Assembly: GCA_035286595.1 (NCBI GenBank)
Contig: DATEDA010000062.1
Span: 1 to 40,142, forward strand
DNA: 40,142 bases
Reading direction: 5' to 3'
Source: DATEDA01 sp035286595
GTDB taxonomy: Bacteria > Pseudomonadota > Gammaproteobacteria > Burkholderiales > SG8-39
Part shown: piece by piece, positions 16,422 through 24,426 of the stretch
How positions within the stretch are numbered: the stretch's first letter is position 1
Layout: every line of letters begins with the position of its first letter
Notes under the pieces: model-generated
Seen by the model: the letters and a program-made list of their open reading frames with translations, nothing else
What the model was told of the DNA's origin: nothing
Databases searched by the model: none
Program-made: the position numbers and the translations under genes

Positions 16422-16928
16422 ATGCCCATCACGATGTACCAGGCGAGCGCGCCGCGTTTCGTCAACCTGCTTAAGAACCTCTCCGGGATCCTCGACAAGG
16501 CGCAGGCGCATGCCGAGGCGAAGAAGGTCGATCCGAAGGTCCTGACCGCCTATCGCCTCGCCCCGGACATGTTTGCGCTCGCGCGTCAGGTGCAGGTCGC
16601 CTGCGACACCGCCAAGGGCGCGTGCGCGCGGCTGGCGGGGGTGGAGATCCCGAAGCACGAGGACACCGAGCAGACCTTCGCGGAGCTGAAGGAGCGCATC
16701 GCGAAGACCATCGAGTTCATCGGCACCCTCAAGCCCGCCCAGATCGACGGAACGGAGGACAAGCAGATCGTGCTCAGGGTCGGCGGGCAGGACCGGACGT
16801 TTACCGGCATGCAGTACCTGCTCGGGCACGCCCATCCGAACTTCTACTTCCACGTCACGACCGCCTACAACATCCTGCGCCACGCGGGGGTGGAGATCGG
16901 CAAGCGCGATTTCATCGGCAATCCCTGA
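16422..16928 (+). CDS. DUF1993 family protein
   Basis: A 168-residue soluble protein beginning MPITMYQASAPRFVNLLKNL, the usual N-terminus of DUF1993 (a DinB-like four-helix family). The pattern FTGMQYLLGHAHPNFYFHVT near residues 127-146 supplies conserved histidines that could bind metal. The function of the family is not established. It lies between a Bug receptor and an enolase-superfamily enzyme on the same strand, with short gaps, and may be co-transcribed with them. Confidence 0.85.
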   Translation: MPITMYQASAPRFVNLLKNLSGILDKAQAHAEAKKVDPKVLTAYRLAPDMFALARQVQVACDTAKGACARLAGVEIPKHEDTEQTFAELKERIAKTIEFIGTLKPAQIDGTEDKQIVLRVGGQDRTFTGMQYLLGHAHPNFYFHVTTAYNILRHAGVEIGKRDFIGNP

Positions 16929-16957
16929 AGCGTCGCGTACCGGAGTCCGACTGCGAC

Positions 16958-18091
16958 ATGAAGATCACGAGCCTGCAGGTCTACGTCCTGCGCGCGCCCG
17001 ATACGGGTCGCCCGCACTGGGTCAGCCATTTCATCGTTCCCAAGGCCAACGAGATCCTGGTCCGAATGAGGACCGACGCCGGCGTCGAGGGGATCGGCAT
17101 CGCGACCAGCTACACGCCGATCGAAGCGGCGATCCAGGCGTTTCGGAGCGGCCTCGGGGAGCTGGTGATCGGCGCGGATCCGCTGGCTCCCGAGCAGCTG
17201 TACCAGCGACTGTTCGCGCTGACCTGGCAGCGACTCGCGCACGAGAAAGGCTGGTCCCGCGAGGCCCTCGTGCGGATCTCCGCCGCCGTCGACATCGCCG
17301 CGTGGGACATCGTCGGCAAGGTCGCCGGACTGCCGTTGTACCGGCTCTTCGGGGGCTACCGCAGCGAGGTGCCGTGCTACGTGACCTGCGCCTACTACCG
17401 GGACGGAAAGGATCTCGCCGAGCTGCGCGACGAGATGGCGATGCTGAAAGCGCAGGGACACACCGGGTTCAAGGCGAAGGCCGGGGGTGTCCCGCTCGCC
17501 GAAGACGTCGAGCGCCTGGCGGTGGTGCGCGAGGTGATCGGGAACGACAAGGAGCTGATGATCGACGTCAATCGCGGCTGGGACCTCGCCACGGCGATCG
17601 AAGGCGCGCGCCTCCTGGAGCCGCTGCGGCCGCGCTGGCTCGAGGAGCCGGTGCGGTGGGCCGACGACCGCCGCGAGCTGAAGCTCCTCGCCCGGCGGAC
17701 GCGGATTCCGCTGTCGGCCGGCGAGAGCGAGCTGACGAGCTACGGCTGCCGGGCGCTCCTCGAGGAGAATGCGATCCAGATCCTCCAGTTCGACTGCACG
17801 ATGATGGGCGGCTTCACCGAGGGCCGGAAGCTCGCCGCGCTGTGCGAGCTGAGTCACGTGCAGGTCGCGCCGCACCACGACTGCTTCATCCATGCCCACC
17901 TCGTCGCGGCCAGCCCGGCCGGCTGCATCGTCGAGTCGTTCACCGATCCGGAGCGCGATCCGCTGCAGGCGGAGCTGTTCGAGGACCCGCCGCGGATCGC
18001 CGGCGGCCGGCTCACGCTGAAGGAGCAGCCGGGCCTCGGCCTCACGCTGTCGGAGGCCGCGCTGAAGAAGTTCGGCGAGCGGATCCTCTGA
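16958..18091 (+). CDS. Mandelate racemase/muconate lactonizing-type enzyme
   Basis: A 377-residue enolase-superfamily protein: N-terminal capping domain (about 1-125) and C-terminal barrel. Catalytic and metal residues are readable: Lys172 and Lys174 in FKAKAG, Asp203 in MIDVNRGW, Glu229 in WLEEPV, Glu256 in SAGESE, and the general-base histidine in VAPHHDCF (His306). Two bases of this kind (KxK and His) mark the mandelate racemase subgroup, whose members abstract the proton next to a carboxylate and mostly dehydrate sugar acids. The particular acid cannot be chosen. It is followed by a flavoprotein oxidase 41 bases on, which might oxidise a related metabolite. Confidence 0.9.
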   Translation: MKITSLQVYVLRAPDTGRPHWVSHFIVPKANEILVRMRTDAGVEGIGIATSYTPIEAAIQAFRSGLGELVIGADPLAPEQLYQRLFALTWQRLAHEKGWSREALVRISAAVDIAAWDIVGKVAGLPLYRLFGGYRSEVPCYVTCAYYRDGKDLAELRDEMAMLKAQGHTGFKAKAGGVPLAEDVERLAVVREVIGNDKELMIDVNRGWDLATAIEGARLLEPLRPRWLEEPVRWADDRRELKLLARRTRIPLSAGESELTSYGCRALLEENAIQILQFDCTMMGGFTEGRKLAALCELSHVQVAPHHDCFIHAHLVAASPAGCIVESFTDPERDPLQAELFEDPPRIAGGRLTLKEQPGLGLTLSEAALKKFGERIL

Positions 18092-18132
18092 CCGCGCCGC
18101 CGCCTCGGCGACGGGCCTTCGCAGCCTGAGGC

Positions 18133-19284
18133 ATGTCCGCCGGGACCTGGGACGTGGCGGTGGTCGGCGCCGGCTGCTTCGGCGCCTGGACCGCCTTGCG
18201 CCTGCGGGAGAAGGGGCTCCGCGTCGTGCTCCTCGATCAGTACGGGCCCGGCAACGCGCGGTCGAGCTCGGGCGGCGAGTCGCGGATCATCCGCATGGGT
18301 TACGGGCCGGACGAGCTGTACACGCGCCTCGCACTCTCGTCGCTCGCGGCGTGGCGGCGGCTCGGCGACGCGACCGGGGAGGCGCTCTTCCACGCGACCG
18401 GGGTGCTCTGGCTCGGCCGGCCCGGCGACCGGTACACGCTCGACACGCTGGCCACGCTAGCCCGACTGGGCGTGCCGCACGAGCGGCTCTCCGCGGCCGA
18501 CATCGGCACGCGCTATCCGCAGTTCGTTCTCGACGAGGACGTGTGGGGGATCTTCGAGTCGGCGAGTGGCGCGCTGATGGCCCGCCGGGCCGTCCAGGCG
18601 GTCGTCCGCGAGGCGGTCCGCGCCGGCGTCGAGTACCGGACCGCCGCCGTCGCTCCGCCCCCAGTCCGCGCCCGCCGCGACGCGCTGAAGGTCAGCGACG
18701 GGTCCGAGATCCACGCCGGAACGTTCGTGTTCGCCTGCGGGCCCTGGCTGCCCAAGCTCTTCCCCGCGCTCCTGGGCCCGCGGATCTTTCCCACGCGGCA
18801 GGAGGTTTTCTTCTTCGGTCCGCCCGCGGGCGACGAGCGCTTCGCGCCGCCGCGGATGCCGACGTGGATCGACTTCGGCGCGGAGATCTACGGTCTCCCG
18901 GATCTCGAGGGCCGGGGGTTCAAGGTCGCCCCTGACCGCCACGGGGAACCGATCGACCCCGACACCGACGAGCGACTCGTCGCCGCGGAAAGCGTGCAGC
19001 GCGTGCGGGCATTCCTCGCTCGCCGTTTCCCGGCGTTGGCCGCGGCGCCGCTGCTCGAAACGCGGGTCTGCCAGTACGAAAACACTTCGAACGGCGACTT
19101 CCTGATCGACCGTCATCCCGACGCGGACAACGTCTGGCTGGTCGGCGGCGGATCGGGCCACGGCTTCAAGCACGGCCCGGCGGTGGGCGAGTACGCGGCC
19201 GAACGCCTCCTGGACGGCGGGGCAGAAGAGCCGCGGTTCAGCCTGGCACGCAAGGACACCGTCCAGAGCCGCGCGATTTTCTGA
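18133..19284 (+). CDS. FAD-dependent oxidoreductase, monomeric sarcosine oxidase/N-methyltryptophan oxidase type
   Basis: A 383-residue DAO-fold flavoenzyme. The FAD Rossmann fingerprint VVGAGCFGAW is at residues 10-19. Cys313 in RVCQYENTSNGDFLIDRHP aligns with the cysteine that covalently carries FAD in monomeric sarcosine oxidase, and GGGSGHGFKHGPAVGE matches the C-terminal flavin-contact motif. Such enzymes oxidise secondary or N-methyl amino acids, releasing formaldehyde or an imine and hydrogen peroxide. The amine substrate is unknown. The C-terminus is followed by the stop of an opposite-strand gene after 19 bases. Confidence 0.88.
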   Translation: MSAGTWDVAVVGAGCFGAWTALRLREKGLRVVLLDQYGPGNARSSSGGESRIIRMGYGPDELYTRLALSSLAAWRRLGDATGEALFHATGVLWLGRPGDRYTLDTLATLARLGVPHERLSAADIGTRYPQFVLDEDVWGIFESASGALMARRAVQAVVREAVRAGVEYRTAAVAPPPVRARRDALKVSDGSEIHAGTFVFACGPWLPKLFPALLGPRIFPTRQEVFFFGPPAGDERFAPPRMPTWIDFGAEIYGLPDLEGRGFKVAPDRHGEPIDPDTDERLVAAESVQRVRAFLARRFPALAAAPLLETRVCQYENTSNGDFLIDRHPDADNVWLVGGGSGHGFKHGPAVGEYAAERLLDGGAEEPRFSLARKDTVQSRAIF

Positions 19285-19303
19285 GTGCGTGGTGCGCGTC
19301 GGC

Positions 19304-19984
19304 TCAGTTCGCGGGCCGGAAGACGAGGAAGTACTGGTTCGGCAGGAACGCGTGCTCTTCGGCGAGCGCGTAGCCGGCGCGCGCGAGCTCCTGCTTCACC
19401 CGGTCCGCCGGGATGCGCGCCCGCTTCGGCGGTCCGACCGGCGAGTCGAGCGTGAAGTCGACGATCGCGAGCCTGCCGCCCGGCTTCAGCACCTTCTTCA
19501 GATCCCGGAAGTAGCGCTCGCGGTCCGGGACGTGGTGGTAGGTATCCACCAGGATCACGAGGTCGACGGGCGCCGGGAGGCCCGGGTCGGCCGGCTTGGC
19601 GGCGACGGCGGTGAGGTTGGCAAGCCCCTCCCGCTGTGCGCGCCGGTTCAGGTAGCGCACCATATCGGGCTCGGCGTCCACCCCGTACACGCGACCCTTC
19701 GGCACGGCGCGCGCGAGTCGGACGGCGAAGTAACCCGTGCCCGCGCCGATGTCGGCGACCAGGGCTTCCGGCGCGAGCTTGAGCGCGCGGATCACGTCGT
19801 CCGGCTTCTGCCACTCGTCCCGGGCCGGATCGTCGAAGACTTGCGACCACTTCTCGGCGCCGCGAAAGCTGTGGTTTGAGTGATCGGCGGTCTGCGCGAA
19901 CGCGGGTGATGCGGCGAGCGCGAGAATCGCCAGCGCTGCCGCGGCAAGGCGGGTCGTCAGAGTCTCCAGGTTTCCTCGCTGCAT
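19304..19984 (-). CDS. SAM-dependent methyltransferase with an N-terminal signal peptide
   Basis: A 226-residue class I methyltransferase. Motif I reads LVADIGAGTGYFAVRLARAV (around residues 76-95), the acidic end of strand 2 is VYGVDAEPDMV, motif IV is DLVILVDTYHHVPD and KVLKPGGRLAIVDF follows. What is odd is the N-terminus: residues 10-31 form a classic signal sequence (AAALAILALAASPAFAQ), so the protein appears to be exported although SAM is not known to be plentiful in the periplasm. Similar signal-bearing methyltransferases are widespread in proteobacteria and their role is unclear. It diverges from the sortase-target gene across 145 bases. Confidence 0.85.
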   Translation of the reverse strand: MQRGNLETLTTRLAAAALAILALAASPAFAQTADHSNHSFRGAEKWSQVFDDPARDEWQKPDDVIRALKLAPEALVADIGAGTGYFAVRLARAVPKGRVYGVDAEPDMVRYLNRRAQREGLANLTAVAAKPADPGLPAPVDLVILVDTYHHVPDRERYFRDLKKVLKPGGRLAIVDFTLDSPVGPPKRARIPADRVKQELARAGYALAEEHAFLPNQYFLVFRPAN

Positions 19985-19990
19985 GACGCG

Positions 19991-19996
19991 ATGTTA
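19991..19996 (-). promoter_or_regulatory. Candidate -10 element of the methyltransferase gene
   Basis: Read on the minus strand this is TAACAT (4 of 6 to consensus), six bases upstream of ATG 19984. A TGGCAA (3 of 6) lies 17 bases further upstream and coincides with one unit of the 7-base direct repeat. A TSS this close to the ATG would give a nearly leaderless transcript, so confidence is low. Confidence 0.25.
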
Positions 19997-20001
19997 GCGC
20001 C

Positions 20002-20019
20002 CTTGCCATCCTCTTGCCA
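20002..20019. promoter_or_regulatory. Direct repeat 7-4-7 (CTTGCCA) between the divergent genes
   Basis: CTTGCCA occurs at 20002-20008 and 20013-20019, separated by TCCT, so the period is 11 bases, one DNA turn. Two 7-base direct repeats with a 4-base spacer are the layout of PhoB/OmpR-family response-regulator sites. It overlaps the likely -35 of the methyltransferase gene and lies about 110 bases before the sortase-target start. Confidence 0.4.
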
Positions 20020-20129
20020 CGATTCGGCGGCACCTCGCCCTCGCGCGCCCTGCGCCGCGCCACGTTCCGAAGGTTTCATGCGAGCGTGGGCCGAACGGTT
20101 GGCCCGCAACTCGAGGAAAGGGGAGTCGC

Positions 20130-22244
20130 ATGTTCAGGATGCTCGGGCCGTCCGACGCGCGGATCGCGGCCGCGGACCGGATCGCGAAGGCCGTGCTGTG
20201 GGTGCTTACGGTGCTCGCGGTGGTGGCGACGGCCGGGGTGCTGCTGCTCGCCGCAGGCGGGGCGCGCGCCTCGACGCTCGTGCCGATGAAGCCGCAGGAC
20301 GCGGCGGGCGGCACGCTGCTGCTGAAGTCGAACGCGAACGGCGAGACGTTCGCCGTGCCGCTGCTTGCCACCGACGTCGAGATTCGCGTCTCCGGGATGG
20401 TCGCGCGGGCAGCCGTGCGGCAGCGCTTCCGCAACCCGCACGCGGACTGGTACGAGGGGACCTACGTCTTCCCGCTACCGGAAAACGCGGCCGTCGACCG
20501 TCTTCGGATGCGGATCGGCGACCGGCTCGTGGAGGGCGAGATCCGGGAGCGGCAGGCCGCCAAAGCCGCCTACGAGCGGGCGAAGCAGTCGGGACAGCGC
20601 GCGACGCTCCTCGAGCAGGAACGGCCGAACATCTTCACCTCGAGCGTCGCGAACATCGGCCCGGGGGAGGAGATCGAGGTCGAGCTCGAGTACCAGCAGC
20701 GGCTTCGCTACGAGCAGGCACGCTACAGCCTGCGCTTCCCGATGGTGGTCGGGCCCCGCTACATCCCGGGGACGCCGGACGCGGCGCTGCTCGGCACCGG
20801 CTGGGCGCCCGGGACCGATCAGGTCCCCGACGCAGCGCGGATCACGCCGCCGGTGCTCCGTCCAAGGGCAGACGTCGTTTTGAACCCCGTCACGCTCCGC
20901 GTGACCCTCGACGCCGGCGTCCCGCTCGCCGCGGTCGAGAGCGCCTACCACCCGGTGCGCGTGCGCGAGACGGGCCCCTCGCGCCGCGAGGTCGTGCTCG
21001 AGGGCGAGGCGTACGCCACCCGCGACTTCGAGCTCGCGTGGACGGTCACGCCGGACCGCGCGCCGCGAGTGGCGTTCTTCACGGAGCGCAGGGGCGAACG
21101 GCACTACGGGCTCCTCATGGTGATGCCGCCCGCCGGCGAGCGCGTGTCGGCGAGACTTCCGCGCGAAGTGATCTTCGTCATCGACACCTCGGGCTCGATG
21201 CACGGCGCGTCCATCCTGCAAGCGAAGGAGGCGCTCGAGCTCGCGGTGCTCGGGCTCGGGCCCCGCGACCGGTTCAACGTGATCGAGTTCAACTCCGTCG
21301 CCAGCATGCTCTTCACCGACGCGCGCGCCGCGGCCCCCGAGACCACGGCGATCGCGGTGCGCTGGATTCGCGCGCTCAAGGCCCAGGGCGGCACGGAGAT
21401 GGCCGCGGCGGTCAAGCTGGCGCTGAACGCCAGGGAGAGCCCGGACCGGGTGCGGCAAGTGATCTTCCTGACCGACGGCGCGGTCGGGAACGAAGACCCG
21501 CTCTTTCGGCTGATCGCCGAGCGGCTCGGCGACTCGCGACTCTTCACGGTCGGCATAGGCTCCGCGCCGAACAGCCACTTCATGACCAAGGCCGCGCAGA
21601 CGGGGCGTGGCACGTTCACGTACATCGGCCGGCCGGACGAGGTGAAGCAGAAGATGGGCGAGCTCTTCGCGAAGCTCGAGTCGCCGGTGCTCAAGGATGT
21701 CCGCATCGAATGGCCCGGCGGCGCACAAGTCGAGTCCTGGCCGAAGCGGCTGCCCGATCTCTACCTCGGCGAGCCGGTGGTGGTGACCGCGGCGCTCGCG
21801 CGCGCCGAGGGCGAGATCGTCGTCTCGGGAACGCTGGGCGACGTGCCCTGGCGGGCGGCAGTGCCGGTTACGGCCGCTGCCGAAGGGAGCGGCATGGGCG
21901 TGCTGTGGGCCCGGGACAAGATCGCCGCGCTCATGGACAGCCTGCGCGAGAACGCGCCCGAGCCGGAGATCCGCGCCGCGGTCGTCGACCTCGCGCTCAC
22001 CCATCACCTCGTCACCAAGTACACGAGCCTCGTCGCCGTGGACCGCGCGCCGGCGCGGCCCGACGGGGCGGCGCTCAAGGAGGCCGCGCTGCCGACGAAC
22101 CTGCCCGACGGCTGGACCTACGACGCCGTCTTCGGCGAGCTCCCGCGCGGCGCGACCGACGCACGGTTCAACCTCCTCCTCGGCGCGCTGCTGCTGCTTG
22201 CAGCGACCCTGGCGTTCGGCATGCGCCGGCGCTTCGCGTCATAG
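20130..22244 (+). CDS. Sortase-anchored VIT and VWA domain protein (marine proteobacterial sortase target family)
   Basis: A 704-residue exported surface protein. An N-terminal hydrophobic segment (about 20-47) precedes a VIT domain (about 55-195, with RAAVRQRFRNPHADWYEGTYVFPLP split over the conserved core). A VWA domain runs from about 345 to 510 with an intact metal site: Asp352-x-Ser354-x-Ser356 in VIDTSGSMHG, and FLTDGAVGNE later. The C-terminus is a sorting signal: LPRGA at 671-675, a hydrophobic span (682-697) and the basic tail RRRFAS. The class GN sortase gene follows after 11 bases. AAAGGGGAG precedes ATG 20130. Relatives are thought to be anchored at the cell envelope by the neighbouring sortase; their job is unknown. 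Confidence 0.92.
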   Translation: MFRMLGPSDARIAAADRIAKAVLWVLTVLAVVATAGVLLLAAGGARASTLVPMKPQDAAGGTLLLKSNANGETFAVPLLATDVEIRVSGMVARAAVRQRFRNPHADWYEGTYVFPLPENAAVDRLRMRIGDRLVEGEIRERQAAKAAYERAKQSGQRATLLEQERPNIFTSSVANIGPGEEIEVELEYQQRLRYEQARYSLRFPMVVGPRYIPGTPDAALLGTGWAPGTDQVPDAARITPPVLRPRADVVLNPVTLRVTLDAGVPLAAVESAYHPVRVRETGPSRREVVLEGEAYATRDFELAWTVTPDRAPRVAFFTERRGERHYGLLMVMPPAGERVSARLPREVIFVIDTSGSMHGASILQAKEALELAVLGLGPRDRFNVIEFNSVASMLFTDARAAAPETTAIAVRWIRALKAQGGTEMAAAVKLALNARESPDRVRQVIFLTDGAVGNEDPLFRLIAERLGDSRLFTVGIGSAPNSHFMTKAAQTGRGTFTYIGRPDEVKQKMGELFAKLESPVLKDVRIEWPGGAQVESWPKRLPDLYLGEPVVVTAALARAEGEIVVSGTLGDVPWRAAVPVTAAAEGSGMGVLWARDKIAALMDSLRENAPEPEIRAAVVDLALTHHLVTKYTSLVAVDRAPARPDGAALKEAALPTNLPDGWTYDAVFGELPRGATDARFNLLLGALLLLAATLAFGMRRRFAS

Positions 22245-22255
22245 GAGAGGAGGGG

Positions 22256-22939
22256 ATGCGCCGTGCAATCCTTCCGGACCCGGATGTGGCTCTGGGCGTC
22301 GAGTGCGCGCTCCCGGTTGCGCAAGGGCTCTTCAGCGATCGAGATCGGCGATCGCAATGGGTGCACAGAGTCGCCACCGTCCTCGCGGCTGCGCTCCTCG
22401 CCGGCGGCCTCTGGCAGTTCGGGCAAGGCGTCTACATTCATGCCAAGGCCGGGCTCGCGCAAGCGCTGATGGGGCGCGCGTGGGCGCGCGCGCTCGACGG
22501 CGAGCGGCAGGTGAAGCCTTGGCCCTGGGCCGACACGTGGCCCGTGGCGCGGCTCCTCGTGCCCGGGCGGAAGGTGGATCTCTTCGTCCTCGCCGGAGCG
22601 GACGGCCGCGCGATCGCGTTCGGTCCGGGTCACGTCTTCGGCACGCCGCTGCCGGGCGAGGCCGGCAACAGCGTGATCGGCGGCCACCGGGACACGCACC
22701 TCGCGTTCCTGCGCGAGCTGGAGCCCGGCGTCGAGATCGTCGTCGAGCGGCCGGACGGCGCGCGGCGGCGCTATCGCGTCGAAACGACGGAAGTGGTCGA
22801 CAAGCGCGACGTGTGGGTGCTCGAGAACGAAGGTCCGACGCGTCTCACGCTGGTCACCTGCTATCCGTTTGACGCGCTGCGGGCCGGCGGGCCCCTCCGG
22901 TACGTGGTGACGGCGCTGGCACTCGACGGGTCGTCCTAG
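22256..22939 (+). CDS. Class GN (proteobacterial) sortase
   Basis: A 227-residue membrane-anchored transpeptidase. One membrane helix (about 39-58, ATVLAAALLAGGLWQFGQGV) is followed by the class GN hallmark KPWPWADTWPVARL (87-100) and the sortase barrel. The catalytic triad is complete: His144 in IGGHRDTH, Cys202 in LVTCYPFD, Arg215 in GPLRYVV. It should cleave the LPxxx signal of the protein encoded directly upstream and attach it to an envelope acceptor. The N-terminus carries about 35 hydrophilic residues before the helix, longer than I expect for the class; GAGAGGAGGGG before ATG 22256 supports this start. The dedicated histidine kinase and response regulator often found with such pairs are absent here. 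Confidence 0.92.
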   Translation: MRRAILPDPDVALGVECALPVAQGLFSDRDRRSQWVHRVATVLAAALLAGGLWQFGQGVYIHAKAGLAQALMGRAWARALDGERQVKPWPWADTWPVARLLVPGRKVDLFVLAGADGRAIAFGPGHVFGTPLPGEAGNSVIGGHRDTHLAFLRELEPGVEIVVERPDGARRRYRVETTEVVDKRDVWVLENEGPTRLTLVTCYPFDALRAGGPLRYVVTALALDGSS

Positions 22940-22946
22940 CTCCTCG

Positions 22947-24395
22947 TCACTGGCGCCGCGATCCGCGCCGGATGACCCGGGCCGCGTTGGCGCCCGCCGC
23001 GCCGGCGATGCCGCCCCCCGGATGCATGCTCGGGCCGCAGAGGTACAGCCCTTCGATTGGCGTCGCGTAGCGCGCCAGCGCCGGCACCGGCCGCATCCAG
23101 AGCACCTGGTCGAGCGCGAGCTCCGCGTGGTGCGCCTGCCCCTCGGGCCAGCCGTACGCTTCCTCCAGGTCGGGTGGCGCCAGCACGGTCCGCTCGACGA
23201 CGGCCGGCAGGTGCGGCGACAGCGTCTCGACCACGAGGTCGCCGAGGGCCGCACGCCGGGCGTCGTCCCATTCGCCGTCGGCGAGGGTGTAAGGCGCGTA
23301 CTGCACGTGGACGTGCAAACGGTGCCGGCCATCCGCGAGCGGTTCGGCGCTGCGCGCCTCCAGATACGGCCGTGCCGAGACGCGCCCGTACTTCACGTCG
23401 TCGTAGGCGTGCTCTAGGTCGTCGAGGGACGGCGCCAGCACGAGCGTCGAGAATCCAGGTTCGCGATCGACCGTGAGCGTCACGCGCGCGACGACCCCGC
23501 GGCGCCGGATGTTCCGCACCGCGCGCGCGAGCTCCGGATCCAGCCAGCCCGGATCCACGAGCTCGAGGAGCGTGCGCTGCGGATCGGCGCCCGAGACGAC
23601 GATCGAGGCCGCGATCTCCTCACCGCTCGCGAGCCCGACGCCGATGGCGCGACCTTCACGCACCGTGATCCGGACGACTTGCGCGTCGCGGCGGCGCTCG
23701 ACGCCGGGCAGCTCGCTCAACACGCGCGCGATGTTCGAGCGCGGCGGGCGGAACACGCCGGCCGGGCTACCGACGAGCTGATGGAGGAGCCGGAATGCGG
23801 TGCCGCCCGAGCGCGGTCCCTGCTGCAGATGCATGACGCCGGCCGCGCCGAGAAGGCCCTTGAGCGTGTCGGCTTCGAACCAGTCGTCGAGGAAGTCCGC
23901 CACCGACATCGGCAGCAGGCGGAGCAGGTCCTCGATTCCTTGCCGGCCAAGCCGCCGTGCCCGGAGCCCGAGCCCGGCGAGCCGCGCGAGCTCCCCGAGC
24001 TTGCGGCTGATGGGATCCGGCGGCGGCGCGGTGTAGACGGCCTCGAGCAGGCGTGCGAGCCGCGCCATCCGGTCGCAGAATGCCGGCCACTTCGCAGCGT
24101 CGCGGGTGCTGAGCCGCCGGATCGCCTCGGCGGACCGCGCGACGTCGCGCCACAGCTCGAGGCGGCCGCCGTCCGGAAGCGCCGCCGAGACCCACGGGTC
24201 GGTGTGATCGATCTTCAGTCCGTGCCGGTCGAGCGCGAGATCGCGCGCGATTCGCGGCGGGACCCATCCTGACTGCGCGTCGCCGCTTGCTGCGCGCTCC
24301 TCGAGCACGAGCACCCGGTACCCGGCGCGGGCGAGGGTGTGCGCGGCAACGAGCTCATCCACGCCCGCGCCGATCACGACCGCGTCCGCGTTCAC
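22947..24395 (-). CDS. PYROXD2-like FAD oxidoreductase with a degenerate FAD fingerprint
   Basis: A 482-residue protein of the phytoene-desaturase/PYROXD2 family. The C-terminal part is well kept (EGLYLCGPSMHPGGGIAGAA; YDDVKYGRVSARPYLE). The N-terminal nucleotide site is not: instead of GxGxxG it has GAGVDELVAA (the third glycine is Glu14), and the usual ERR-x-x-x-GG is EERAASGDAQSGW. The second family copy in this window (31227-32807) has both motifs intact. It may bind FAD poorly, differently, or not at all. It starts with GTG and is the last gene of the four-gene operon, 31 bases after the CoA transferase gene. Confidence 0.85.
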   Translation of the reverse strand: MNADAVVIGAGVDELVAAHTLARAGYRVLVLEERAASGDAQSGWVPPRIARDLALDRHGLKIDHTDPWVSAALPDGGRLELWRDVARSAEAIRRLSTRDAAKWPAFCDRMARLARLLEAVYTAPPPDPISRKLGELARLAGLGLRARRLGRQGIEDLLRLLPMSVADFLDDWFEADTLKGLLGAAGVMHLQQGPRSGGTAFRLLHQLVGSPAGVFRPPRSNIARVLSELPGVERRRDAQVVRITVREGRAIGVGLASGEEIAASIVVSGADPQRTLLELVDPGWLDPELARAVRNIRRRGVVARVTLTVDREPGFSTLVLAPSLDDLEHAYDDVKYGRVSARPYLEARSAEPLADGRHRLHVHVQYAPYTLADGEWDDARRAALGDLVVETLSPHLPAVVERTVLAPPDLEEAYGWPEGQAHHAELALDQVLWMRPVPALARYATPIEGLYLCGPSMHPGGGIAGAAGANAARVIRRGSRRQ

Positions 24396-24426
24396 ACGCC
24401 GTCTCTTGCGCTGCGGCCGACCACGG

